Source of the DNA: CAYFUT01 sp964346395
Lineage (GTDB): Bacteria > Bacillota > Halanaerobiia > Halobacteroidales > Halobacteroidaceae
Reading direction: 5' to 3'
DNA length: 22,268 nucleotides
Assembly: GCA_964346395.1 (NCBI GenBank)
Contig: CAYFUT010000043.1
Location: forward strand, 1 to 22,268
A model generated the notes under the pieces. It saw only the letters and a program-made list of their open reading frames with translations, made no database searches and had not been told where the DNA came from. Positions 7,038-14,991 of the stretch are shown piece after piece. A program made the position numbers and the translations under genes. The number at the start of each line of letters is the position of its first letter. Position 1 is the stretch's first letter.

Positions 7038-7670
7038 TTGATAATAATTACAGTAATCCTTGACTGGACATTCAGCACATTTAGGCTTCCGCGCGCGGCA
7101 GGTTCGCCTTCCGTGAAAAATCAACCAGTGGTGAGCCGAAGACCATAAGCCTTGCGGAATTAGTTCCATTAGTCCTTCTTCTACTTCCCGAACTCGGTCA
7201 CTACTTACTAATCCAATTCGGTTAGAGACTCTAAATACATGAGTATCAACTGCTATTGCATCTTCATCAAAAGCACAGCTAGCTACCACATTAGCTGTCT
7301 TTCGGCCTACACCCGATAATTTCATCAGATCTTCTCGCTGTCTGGGAACTTGCCCATCATAATCAGCAATTAATTTACGGCAGGTCTCCACTAAATACTT
7401 GCTTTTATTACGATATAATCCTACTCCCTGAATATACTTTTCCACTTCTTTTGGAGTTAACTCTGCTATTTCCTCAGGGGTGGCAAAGTTAGCAAACAAA
7501 TCAGCTGTTACTTTATTAACCTGTTGATCGGTGGTTTGTGCAGACAAAATCACTGCTATTAATAATTGAAAAGGATCCTCATAATTCAATTCAGTTTCCG
7601 GATCAGGATAAATTTCTTTTAAAATATCTAATATTTCTACTGCTTCGTTAGCTGTTTTTAGTTGCGGCAT
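7029..7670 (-). CDS. nth: Endonuclease III
   Basis: A 213-residue DNA glycosylase/AP lyase that removes oxidised pyrimidines. The helix-hairpin-helix LSGVGRKTANVV (118-129) holds the catalytic lysine K124, and VDTHVFRVSNR (141-151) holds the catalytic D142. The 4Fe-4S ligands C191-x6-C198-x2-C201-x5-C207 are intact. Length is standard. AAGGAGGAA precedes the start. The gene lies 66 bases after ribH on the same strand, with no terminator visible between, so it may be the last gene of the riboflavin transcript. Its 3' end overlaps the FlhB-like gene by 9 bases. Confidence 0.97.
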   Translation of the reverse strand: MPQLKTANEAVEILDILKEIYPDPETELNYEDPFQLLIAVILSAQTTDQQVNKVTADLFANFATPEEIAELTPKEVEKYIQGVGLYRNKSKYLVETCRKLIADYDGQVPRQREDLMKLSGVGRKTANVVASCAFDEDAIAVDTHVFRVSNRIGLVSSDRVREVEEGLMELIPQGLWSSAHHWLIFHGRRTCRARKPKCAECPVKDYCNYYQSS

Positions 7671-7736
7671 CCTACTTCCTCCTTCAATTCTTATTTCTAC
7701 TAAAAATATAATTTAATCTATCTACAGGTTATAAAC

Positions 7737-8210
7737 TTAAAATTCTTCTAGTAAATTGGCCATTTCCAGAGCACCAACAGCTGCTTCCCAACCCTTATTA
7801 CCAGCTTTCGTACCGGCTCGTTCAATCGCTTGTTCTAGCGTATCAGTAGTAATTACACCAAACATAACCGGCACTTCCGTATCAAATCCAGCCTTAGCTA
7901 CTCCTTTAGAAGCTTCAGCACAGACATAATCAAAGTGCGGTGTATCTCCTCTGATTACCGCTCCTAAACAAATTACACCATCATAATCCCCGCTTTCAGC
8001 CATTTTCTTAGCTACCAGAGGAATTTCAAATGACCCCGGCACCCAAGCTACCTCAATATTTTCCTCTTCCACTCCATGCCGATCTAACGCATCTAAAGCA
8101 CCAGTTAGTAACTTATTAGAAATAAATTCATTAAACCGACCTACCACAATCCCAAATTCTAATTCATCACCAATCAGCTTTCCTTCATATACTTTACCTA
8201 CTTTGTCCAT
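7737..8210 (-). CDS. ribH: 6,7-dimethyl-8-ribityllumazine synthase
   Basis: A 157-residue lumazine synthase (riboflavin synthase beta chain). It condenses 5-amino-6-ribitylamino-uracil with 3,4-dihydroxy-2-butanone 4-phosphate and usually forms an icosahedral or pentameric shell. Visible marks are GRFNEF at 24-29, PGSFEIP at 58-64, GDTPHFDYV at 88-96 with the catalytic H92, and the RAGTKAGNKG phosphate-binding segment at 131-140. It starts 3 bases after the ribBA stop codon. GGAGGAA overlaps that stop, so translation is likely coupled. Confidence 0.97.
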   Translation of the reverse strand: MDKVGKVYEGKLIGDELEFGIVVGRFNEFISNKLLTGALDALDRHGVEEENIEVAWVPGSFEIPLVAKKMAESGDYDGVICLGAVIRGDTPHFDYVCAEASKGVAKAGFDTEVPVMFGVITTDTLEQAIERAGTKAGNKGWEAAVGALEMANLLEEF

Positions 8211-8213
8211 AAT

Positions 8214-9428
8214 TTATTCCTCCTCTTGACCTATATTTTCTAACATATGGCCTAATTTTTCCTGCTTAGTGGCCAAATAATTTTTATTTTCTTCATTAGG
8301 CTCTATCTGATGGGGAACCCGCTCTACAATTTCCAAACCATATCCCTCTAAGCCGACTATTTTTTTAGGATTATTCGTCATTAACCGAATACTACTCAAA
8401 TTGAGGTCTGATAGTATTTGGGCACCAATCCCATAATCCCTCATATCTCCAGCAAAACCTAATTCATGGTTAGCTTCTACTGTATCCTTACCTTCATCTT
8501 GCAGTTGATACGCCTTTAACTTATTAGCTAATCCAATCCCCCGGCCTTCCTGCCGCATATAAAGCACAACTCCTGTTCCTTCTTCTTCTACCCGCTTCAA
8601 GGCTTTAATCAGCTGATCGCGGCAGTCACACCGCAGAGAACCTAAAGCATCACCAGTCAAGCACTCAGAATGTACTCTGACTAACACATTATCTTTATCA
8701 CTTATTTCTCCCTTTATAAGAGCTACATGGCACTTATCATCAATTTCCGTTTCATATCCAACCCCTTTAAAATCACCAAATCTAGTCGGCAAATCTACCT
8801 CTGCAATCCGCTTTACTAACTTATCCTTCTGCGTGCGGTAAGCAATCAAGTCTTCAATAGTAATAATTTTTAAATCATGTTCAACAGCAAATTCCATTAG
8901 TTCCGGCCCGCGGGCCATCGTCCCATCCTCAGACATGATTTCACAGATTACTCCCGCCGGATACATTCCAGATAACCGGGCTAAATCAACTGCTGCCTCT
9001 GTATGACCAGCTCGCCGGAGCACTCCTCCTTTTTTGGCTCGCAAAGGAAAAATATGTCCGGGTTTATTAAAATCTTCCACTTCAACTTCTTCATCTACCA
9101 AAGCTTGAATCGTCTGCGCCCGTTCGTAAGCAGAAATCCCCGTCGTAGTCTCCTTATAATCTACAGAAACAGTAAAAGCAGTCTCATTAGAATCAGTATT
9201 ATTATCCACCATTTGCTCCAACTCTAACTCATCAAGCCGCTCCCCTTCCAGGGGAGTACAGATCAAACCTCGACCATAAGAAGCCATAAAATTAATCTGT
9301 TCCGGAGCAGCTTCTTCAGCCGCCATTAACAGATCTCCTTCATTTTCCCTATCTTCATCATCTACTACAATTACCATCTTTCCTGCTTTAATATCAGTAA
9401 TTGCTTCTTCTATAGTATTGAAATCCAT
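8214..9428 (-). CDS. ribBA: Bifunctional DHBP synthase / GTP cyclohydrolase II
   Basis: A 404-residue fusion that supplies both riboflavin precursors. The N-terminal half (about 1-200) is 3,4-dihydroxy-2-butanone 4-phosphate synthase, with the acidic metal site DDEDRENEGD at 23-32 and GHTEAAVDL at 141-149. The C-terminal half (about 205-400) is GTP cyclohydrolase II, with zinc ligands C256, C267 and C269 (SECLTGDALGSLRCDC) and RQEGRGIGL at 292-300. Both active sites look intact. The ribosome binding site GGGGTGA begins right after the ribE stop codon, 11 bases before the start. Confidence 0.97.
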   Translation of the reverse strand: MDFNTIEEAITDIKAGKMVIVVDDEDRENEGDLLMAAEEAAPEQINFMASYGRGLICTPLEGERLDELELEQMVDNNTDSNETAFTVSVDYKETTTGISAYERAQTIQALVDEEVEVEDFNKPGHIFPLRAKKGGVLRRAGHTEAAVDLARLSGMYPAGVICEIMSEDGTMARGPELMEFAVEHDLKIITIEDLIAYRTQKDKLVKRIAEVDLPTRFGDFKGVGYETEIDDKCHVALIKGEISDKDNVLVRVHSECLTGDALGSLRCDCRDQLIKALKRVEEEGTGVVLYMRQEGRGIGLANKLKAYQLQDEGKDTVEANHELGFAGDMRDYGIGAQILSDLNLSSIRLMTNNPKKIVGLEGYGLEIVERVPHQIEPNEENKNYLATKQEKLGHMLENIGQEEE

Positions 9429-9439
9429 AGTTTCACCCC

Positions 9440-10093
9440 TTAGGCTAATAAAAATCCTTTTTCCTGCAGCAGATTCTGATCAATATCTTCGTCCGGCTCT
9501 TCCTCTTTATATTTTAGCATCCGGTTTACATATTTTCCAATCATATCAGCTTCTAGATTTACTGTATCTCCTACACTCTTGTTTTTCAGAGTTGTTACTT
9601 CTGCGGTATGCGGAATGATAGATACAGAAAACCGATTACTTTCTAATTCAACTACCGTTAAACTGATTCCGTCCACGGCAATTGAACCCTTAGGAACAAT
9701 ATATTTTAATAATTGCGGCGAAGGTTGAATAGTAAATAATACTGCATTATCATCTCTTTTTTTACCCACAATCTCCCCCACTTCATCAATATGTCCGGAA
9801 ACAAAATGACCGCCTAACCTATCCCCAGCCCGGAGAGCCCGTTCTAAATTAACTTCAGCTCCTACTTTTAACTCCCCTAGATTTGATTTTTCCATTGTCT
9901 CCGGCATTACATCTGCCTTTAACTCTTCTTGATTAAACTCTGTAACGGTTAAACAGACCCCATTAGTAGAAATACTATCTCCTATTTCTATATCTTCTAC
10001 TACCTTCTTAGCACCGATAGTAAGGATAATTGATTTACCGCCCCGCTGAATTCTCTTTACCGTTCCTAATTCTTCTATTATTCCGGTAAACAT
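9440..10093 (-). CDS. ribE: Riboflavin synthase (alpha chain)
   Basis: A 217-residue riboflavin synthase, which dismutates two lumazine molecules to riboflavin. The two homologous lumazine-binding barrels are visible: MFTGIIEE (1-8) and GVCLTV (45-50) in the first, and GGHFVSGHID (94-103), GISLTV (142-147) and NLEADMIGKYV (179-189) in the second. It follows ribD after a 45-base gap filled largely by a perfect hairpin (10113-10140). GGGGTGA precedes the start, the same form as for ribBA. Confidence 0.96.
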   Translation of the reverse strand: MFTGIIEELGTVKRIQRGGKSIILTIGAKKVVEDIEIGDSISTNGVCLTVTEFNQEELKADVMPETMEKSNLGELKVGAEVNLERALRAGDRLGGHFVSGHIDEVGEIVGKKRDDNAVLFTIQPSPQLLKYIVPKGSIAVDGISLTVVELESNRFSVSIIPHTAEVTTLKNKSVGDTVNLEADMIGKYVNRMLKYKEEEPDEDIDQNLLQEKGFLLA

Positions 10094-10112
10094 AATTTCA
10101 CCCCTAACTTAG

Positions 10113-10140
10113 AAAAGTTGACAGTCAACTGTCAACTTTT
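10113..10140. repeat. Perfect hairpin between ribD and ribE built from a heptamer repeat
   Basis: Arms 10113-10124 and 10129-10140 are perfectly complementary over 12 bases with the loop TCAA. The sequence also contains GTCAACT twice in tandem (10124-10137). The stem begins inside the ribD stop codon. Only a C and then mixed bases follow on the minus strand, so it is not a classical terminator. It may stabilise RNA or lower expression of the downstream genes. Confidence 0.8.
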
Positions 10141-11227
10141 AATATTCCGGATAACCAGTAATTAAAATATCTTCTCCTACCTCTTTAATCTCTTTATCTG
10201 CAATTCCAATGCTGTCTTTAACCTTTGCCACTCCTTTACCAGCAACTACCGGAACAGCTTCTTCGCCTCCAATAATTTTAGGAGCTAAAAAATAATAAAG
10301 TTTATCTACTAATTCCTCTTCCCAAAAAGAAGTATTTACCTGCCCACCGCCTTCTACTAATAAACCTGTAATTTCCAATTCTCCTAATTTATCCAGCAAA
10401 TAAGATAAATCAACCTGTTCCTCTCCTGCTTCTAATATTTTCACGCCTACCTGTTCTAGTTGTTTTTTCTTCTCTATATCTGCTTGCTTAGTAGTAGCAA
10501 TAATTGTTTCCGCCGTTGACTGTTGATTGATTACCCTAGCTTGCTGACCAATCTCTAATTTACTATCTAAAATAATTCGCGTAGGGTCATTACCACCCTC
10601 CGGCAGGCGAGCAGTCAACCGGGGATTGTCAGCAGCTACCGTTCCCCTACCTACTAAGATCCCATCCAGCCAGTCTCTCAATCGATGTACTATCTGCCGC
10701 GATTGTTTTCCTGTAATCCACTTTGTATCTCCTGTTCTAGTAGCAATCTTTCCATCCAGAGAAACAGCATTTTTTAAGACTACAAAAGGAGTTTTAGTAG
10801 TAATATATTTGACAAAAACCTCATTTAATTTTTTAGCCTGCTCCGCAAGCACTCCTACTTTCACTTCTAAATTAGTTGCTTGTAACCGCTTAATCCCTGC
10901 CCCCTGAACGCGGGGATTAGGATCCTCCATAGCAATTACTACCCGCTTTAATCCGGAATCAATAATTGCTTCTGTACAGGGCGGAGTCTTTCCATAATGG
11001 TCACAAGGCTCCAAAGTTACGTATAAGGTAGCCCCTTTAGCTCTTTCCCCTGCTTCCTTTAATGCATTTATTTCAGCATGAGGCTCTCCTGCTTTTTGAT
11101 GATAACCGCGGCCTACAATTTCGCCCTCCTTAACAATCACTGCCCCTACTAGCGGATTAGGAGATGTTTTTCCTCGTCCGCGAGCAGCTAACTTTAAAGC
11201 CAATTTCATATACTGTTGATCTTTCAT
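10139..11227 (-). CDS. ribD: Bifunctional riboflavin deaminase / reductase
   Basis: A 362-residue two-domain enzyme for the second and third steps of riboflavin synthesis. The N-terminal deaminase (about 1-140) has the zinc site H50-A-E52 and PCDHYGKTPPC (C75, C84). The C-terminal reductase (about 148-360) starts with VSLDGKIAT (155-163), continues with WITGKQSR (170-177) and the NADPH-binding region around ILVGRGTVAADNPRLT (190-205), and has LLVEGGG further on. It is the first gene of the operon, with GGGGGGATAAAA before its start. Expression is controlled by the upstream FMN riboswitch. Confidence 0.97.
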   Translation of the reverse strand: MKDQQYMKLALKLAARGRGKTSPNPLVGAVIVKEGEIVGRGYHQKAGEPHAEINALKEAGERAKGATLYVTLEPCDHYGKTPPCTEAIIDSGLKRVVIAMEDPNPRVQGAGIKRLQATNLEVKVGVLAEQAKKLNEVFVKYITTKTPFVVLKNAVSLDGKIATRTGDTKWITGKQSRQIVHRLRDWLDGILVGRGTVAADNPRLTARLPEGGNDPTRIILDSKLEIGQQARVINQQSTAETIIATTKQADIEKKKQLEQVGVKILEAGEEQVDLSYLLDKLGELEITGLLVEGGGQVNTSFWEEELVDKLYYFLAPKIIGGEEAVPVVAGKGVAKVKDSIGIADKEIKEVGEDILITGYPEY

Positions 11228-11260
11228 TTTTATCCCCCCACGAAAAACAAAATTAACTGT

Positions 11261-11299
11261 TAAAAATAAATAAAGTTCCTAAAGATAACCTTCAGGAAC
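11261..11299 (-). terminator. Terminator of the FMN riboswitch expression platform
   Basis: On the minus strand GTTCCTGAAG (11290-11299) pairs with CTTTAGGAAC (11275-11284) over 10 positions with one G-U. The loop has 5 bases, and a U-rich run (complement of 11261-11274) follows. It lies between the aptamer and ribD and should end transcription when FMN is bound. Confidence 0.88.
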
Positions 11300-11315
11300 C
11301 TAAATATAAATACAG

Positions 11316-11425
11316 TCTCCTCTCCCTTCCAGACTTTCACTGTCGGTTTTGGAATTACACCAAATCAGCTCAGCGCTCGCGGACTATAACCGCCGGTTAG
11401 GAATTTCACCTGTTCCCGAAGAAAA
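11316..11425 (-). ncRNA. FMN riboswitch (RFN element)
   Basis: The leader of ribD holds the conserved RFN blocks in order: CTTCGGGAACAGG, CCGGCGGTTATAGTCCGCGA, GCTGATTTGGTG, AATTCCAAAACCGACAGT and AGTCTGGA. The closing helix P1 forms between TCTTC near 11418-11424 and GAGGA near 11318-11323. FMN binding normally turns the operon off. The 5' strand of the aptamer can instead pair with the first terminator arm, which gives a direct antiterminator (see findings). Confidence 0.96.
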
Positions 11426-11442
11426 TATTCAATTACCTTTTC

Positions 11443-11471
11443 ATTATACTACTTTTTTTATTATAAATCAA
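11443..11471 (-). promoter_or_regulatory. Riboflavin operon promoter
   Basis: On the minus strand TTGATT (11466-11471) and a perfect TATAAT (11443-11448) are 17 bases apart. Transcription would start near 11436, about 11 bases before the aptamer. The -35 box begins 2 bases past the rpe stop codon, so the riboflavin operon has its own promoter packed against the upstream unit. Confidence 0.8.
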
Positions 11472-11472
11472 A

Positions 11473-12126
11473 TTAAAGAGAAGCTGTACTTCTTAGTTCT
11501 TTTATTACCTGTGTTCTATCTTCAGCTCCAAACACAGCAGAACCAGCTACTAAGATATCTGCTCCCGCTTGTACAGCTTCTACCGCCGTTGTCCCCGGTT
11601 TGATTCCACCGTCAACCTGAATATTAACCTCTAAATCTTTTTCTTTAATTATCCGGTTTAATTCTTCTATTTTAGTTTTCATTCCTGAAATGAAAGACTG
11701 ACCGCCAAAGCCAGGATTAACTGTCATTAATAATACCATATCTACTTCCGCTAAGACATGTTTTATTGTCTTTAGTGGTGTTGCCGGATTCAAAACCACA
11801 GCCGGCTGTACGTTCTGCTGCTGGATAGTCTGAATTGTACGGTGCAGATGAGGACAAGTTTCCTGATGTACCGCAATGATATCTGCTCCCGCCGCTGCAA
11901 AATCAGCAATATATTGGTCAGGGTTTTCAATCATCAGGTGAACATCTAACACTTGGTCAGTCTGCTTACGGATATCTTCTACTACTGTCGGTCCTAAGGT
12001 AATGTTAGGCACAAAGTGGCCGTCCATCACATCAATATGTAAATATTCTGCTTCTTGAACTGTTTCTATTTCCGCGGCTAGTTTACTAAAATCAGCTGCT
12101 AAAACTGACGGCGCTACCTTAATCAT
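11473..12126 (-). CDS. rpe: Ribulose-phosphate 3-epimerase
   Basis: A 217-residue TIM-barrel enzyme that interconverts ribulose 5-phosphate and xylulose 5-phosphate. Metal ligands H30, D32 (LHIDVMDGHFVPN), H63 (VHLM) and D172 (VDGGI) are present, as is NPGFGGQSF at 137-145. The length is standard. The start overlaps the end of rsgA by 8 bases, with GGGAGGAAA about 6 bases upstream inside rsgA. The order rsgA-rpe after the kinase gene is common in clostridia. Its pathway product, ribulose 5-phosphate, is also the substrate of the DHBP synthase half of RibBA encoded downstream. Confidence 0.97.
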   Translation of the reverse strand: MIKVAPSVLAADFSKLAAEIETVQEAEYLHIDVMDGHFVPNITLGPTVVEDIRKQTDQVLDVHLMIENPDQYIADFAAAGADIIAVHQETCPHLHRTIQTIQQQNVQPAVVLNPATPLKTIKHVLAEVDMVLLMTVNPGFGGQSFISGMKTKIEELNRIIKEKDLEVNIQVDGGIKPGTTAVEAVQAGADILVAGSAVFGAEDRTQVIKELRSTASL

Positions 12127-13021
12127 AGTCGGTTTCCTCCCTTAATTGTTTTATTTCCTGGAGAAATTCTAAATAGTGCTCATAGCGGTGACTAACTACC
12201 TTTCCTCTTTGCACAGCTGCTTTAACTGCACACTCCGGCTCGTGGTCATGAAAACAAGGTGAAAATTTACACTGCCCAATATATCTCTTTAGTTCAGGGA
12301 AAAAATACTGCAGCTCCCGCGGCACAATAAAACTTAAATCCAGCGAACTAAACCCCGGAGTATCAGCCACCCAGCCTCCCGTCTCTAATGATAATAGTTC
12401 TACCCGACGGGTGGTATGCCGTCCTTGATTAGCCTGCTGACTAATACTCCCAGTTTTTAGCTCTAACCCCGGCTGAATAGAATTTAATAAGCTAGACTTT
12501 CCTACCCCCGAAGGACCAGCAAAAACAGAAACTTGATCCTGTAGTTGATTGGTTAATCTATCAAGCCCTCGTTTTTCTCGAGCACTAGTATAAAGTACTT
12601 GGTAGCCTATTTTTTCATAAGGGGCTAGTAATCTCTGCGCCTGATCATAACCAGTAAGATCTATTTTATTCAGACACAACACTAAATTAATTTCAGAATC
12701 CAGGCGGGCTACTTCTCCCAACACTAATAACCGATCTAATAATTTAAAATGCAGACTCGGCTCTTGAACAGCAAAGATAATAATTATCTGTTCTACATTA
12801 GCAATTTTCGGCCGGAATAAAGCATTTTTTCGTTCAAGCCGTTCTTCAATCACACCACTACCGTCCTCTAAAACAGCAAACCTTACTCTATCTCCGGGAA
12901 TTACTTCTACATCTTCTTCCTTTAACTTTCCCCGAATTTTTGCTCTATATTTTTGGTTAGTTTCCCGGTCATAAACAAAGAAATATCCGCCGTAAGCCGT
13001 TAATAACCGCCCGGTCTTCAT
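12119..13021 (-). CDS. rsgA: Ribosome small-subunit maturation GTPase
   Basis: A 300-residue circularly permuted GTPase (YjeQ/YloQ family) that assists late 30S assembly. An N-terminal OB-fold-like region (about 1-70) is followed by the G motifs in permuted order: NKID (118-121), P-loop GPSGVGKS (169-176), then DTPG (220-223). The zinc knuckle C251-x4-C256-x-H258-x5-C264 follows near the C-terminus. The ATG at 13021 is chosen because AAGGGAG ends 7 bases upstream; a GTG two codons earlier is too close to it. It starts 2 bases after the kinase stop codon. RsgA homologues are reported kinase substrates in other Firmicutes, which fits the position. Confidence 0.96.
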   Translation of the reverse strand: MKTGRLLTAYGGYFFVYDRETNQKYRAKIRGKLKEEDVEVIPGDRVRFAVLEDGSGVIEERLERKNALFRPKIANVEQIIIIFAVQEPSLHFKLLDRLLVLGEVARLDSEINLVLCLNKIDLTGYDQAQRLLAPYEKIGYQVLYTSAREKRGLDRLTNQLQDQVSVFAGPSGVGKSSLLNSIQPGLELKTGSISQQANQGRHTTRRVELLSLETGGWVADTPGFSSLDLSFIVPRELQYFFPELKRYIGQCKFSPCFHDHEPECAVKAAVQRGKVVSHRYEHYLEFLQEIKQLREETDYD

Positions 13022-13023
13022 AA

Positions 13024-14943
13024 TCACTCTCCCTTCAACCGCTGTTCGTTATAAAACTGACCGTCTAAATACACTTGAATAATAGCAGGACCTACAATAA
13101 TTACCTCTTTATTAATCTGTTCCCCCGCTTTATGATTCTGCTGATGAACAATTCGGCGCCCATTATCATCTTTAACTACTATTTTAACTTCCCGGCCCTG
13201 TCCCGACGGTACATTAACAGTAATCGTCCGTTCTCTTACTTGAGAATTATAAAGGTTCCTAATACCGGAACTAATAATTAACTGCACCGTGGAGCCTTCT
13301 TTTAATTTAGATCCGGCTGTCGGTTTCTGAGCCAATACCTTACCCTCGCGGTAATTTAAACTTTTCTTTTCTGTTACTTGGCCTACAATCAGATTTTTCT
13401 GCCGTAATTTATCAATTGCTTCTTCTCGCCGCAGGCCTAACAACTCTGGCACTTCTACTTCCTGGGGTTCCTCCCCTTTACTAATTAGCAGATTTATCGT
13501 TTTACTAGCCTTTACTTCTGTACCTGCTTCTGGCTCCTGTTTAATAATCTGTCCCTCTTCTATCTCATTATTATATTCCTCGGTTACTTCTCCTAACTGT
13601 AAATTGTTTTTATCTAATTTGACCTTGGCCTCACGCAGTGTAAAACCTTCCAGTTCAGGAACTTCTGATAACTGAGCCCCCTTACTAACTACTACCTCTA
13701 CAACTCGACTTTTTTTAATTACTTCCCCCGGTTTAGGGCTCTGCGATATAATATGATCCTCAGGAATTTCACTACTATAACTACGGTAATAAACTTCTAT
13801 TCCCAATCCGGTTTTCTGCAGCTGCTGCCGAGCTGTTTCTAACTTTTTCCCGGCTATATCAGGAGTTTTCACAGTTTCCACATTCAAATAATTCATTAAC
13901 AAATAATAACCTCCACCCAACAACATAAACATAATTAAAGTTAAAACCCCTAAAGTTAGGAAAATTTTCTTTTTGCGGCCAGCTTTTTGCTGCTGGGGTG
14001 ATTCTTCAATCCGGGATTCCGGAGTGATTTCTTCTTCGATTGAAGATTCTTCTGTTTCCGGGGCTTCTATAATTTCATTCCGCGATAAAACCATTGTCGG
14101 CTGATTAGTTACTTCTTCATCCGGTAAGTCATCTTCTATTTCTTTCAAATCACGTAATAATTCAGCTACTGAATTGTATCTTGCTTCCGGATCCTTAGAA
14201 ATAGCCCGCAGGATAATTCTTTCTAATTCCACCGGCACTTCTGAATTAACTTCGGTAGGCGGAGGCGGCTGTTCGTTAATATGCTTCAGGGCTACAGAAA
14301 CAGAACTATCCCCACTAAACGGCAGGGTGCCGCTAACCAATTCATAAAGCACTATTCCCAAAGAATAAATATCAGATTTTGTACTCACCGGGGCTCCTTC
14401 CGCCTGTTCAGGAGACAAATAATGGGCTGAGCCTCTAATCGAATCAGTCTGTTTTATCGTAGTACCAGTTACTGCCCGCGCAATACCGAAATCAGTTACT
14501 TTTACTGTCCCGGTTTCTGTTAATAAAATATTGTGTGGTTTGATATCACAGTGTACAATATTATTGCGATGAGCCTTAATTAAAGCCCGACAGACGCCTT
14601 TAATAATTTCCACTGTCCGTTTGAAAGATAACTTGCCCTGGCTCTGCAATTCTTTTTTGAGATCATTACCTCTTATGTACTCCATCACTATATAGTGGAG
14701 ATCATCCTGTTGGCCAATATCAAAAATATTAACAATATTAGTATGCGATAAACTAGCTACTGCTTTAGCCTCCTGATGAAATCGTTCAACAGCTTCTTGA
14801 TTGTTGGCAAACTGCGGCTGTAAAACTTTCACAGCTACTTCCCGGTCTAACAGCTGGTCCTGTCCTAAATAAACAATAGCCATTCCTCCAGCATCGATCT
14901 TGTCCAATAATTCATACCTGGCATTTAAAACTTTACCAATCAT
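13024..14943 (-). CDS. prkC: PASTA-domain Ser/Thr protein kinase
   Basis: A 639-residue membrane kinase of the PknB/PrkC type. The kinase domain (about 8-270) has ATP lysine K39 (VAVKV), catalytic D133 in HCDIKPHN, DFG at 151-153 and an activation loop with several Thr ending in SPEQ. The usual HRD arginine is Cys. An acidic juxtamembrane linker (about 270-320) and one membrane span (about 327-350) precede three PASTA units (about 357-421, 425-489 and 496-560), which in this family bind muropeptides or lipid II, and a C-terminal domain of about 70 residues. The start at 14943 is chosen because GAGGTG lies 7 bases upstream and MIGKVLNARYELL is the family N-terminus; the frame stays open to 14973. 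The phosphatase gene precedes it by 48 bases. Confidence 0.95.
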   Translation of the reverse strand: MIGKVLNARYELLDKIDAGGMAIVYLGQDQLLDREVAVKVLQPQFANNQEAVERFHQEAKAVASLSHTNIVNIFDIGQQDDLHYIVMEYIRGNDLKKELQSQGKLSFKRTVEIIKGVCRALIKAHRNNIVHCDIKPHNILLTETGTVKVTDFGIARAVTGTTIKQTDSIRGSAHYLSPEQAEGAPVSTKSDIYSLGIVLYELVSGTLPFSGDSSVSVALKHINEQPPPPTEVNSEVPVELERIILRAISKDPEARYNSVAELLRDLKEIEDDLPDEEVTNQPTMVLSRNEIIEAPETEESSIEEEITPESRIEESPQQQKAGRKKKIFLTLGVLTLIMFMLLGGGYYLLMNYLNVETVKTPDIAGKKLETARQQLQKTGLGIEVYYRSYSSEIPEDHIISQSPKPGEVIKKSRVVEVVVSKGAQLSEVPELEGFTLREAKVKLDKNNLQLGEVTEEYNNEIEEGQIIKQEPEAGTEVKASKTINLLISKGEEPQEVEVPELLGLRREEAIDKLRQKNLIVGQVTEKKSLNYREGKVLAQKPTAGSKLKEGSTVQLIISSGIRNLYNSQVRERTITVNVPSGQGREVKIVVKDDNGRRIVHQQNHKAGEQINKEVIIVGPAIIQVYLDGQFYNEQRLKGE

Positions 14944-14991
14944 TCCACTCACCTCAATCCTCAGCCTTAGCAATTTTTCTATTTAGCATTA

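Noticed and set aside
6749..7078. Minus-strand frame opposite the FlhB-like gene
   Set aside because: Very Ser-rich translation typical of the antisense of an acidic Glu-rich gene; the plus-strand product has clear family similarity.
11349..11603. Plus-strand open frame across the riboswitch region
   Set aside because: It covers the antisense of a clear FMN riboswitch and the end of rpe and has no coding signature.
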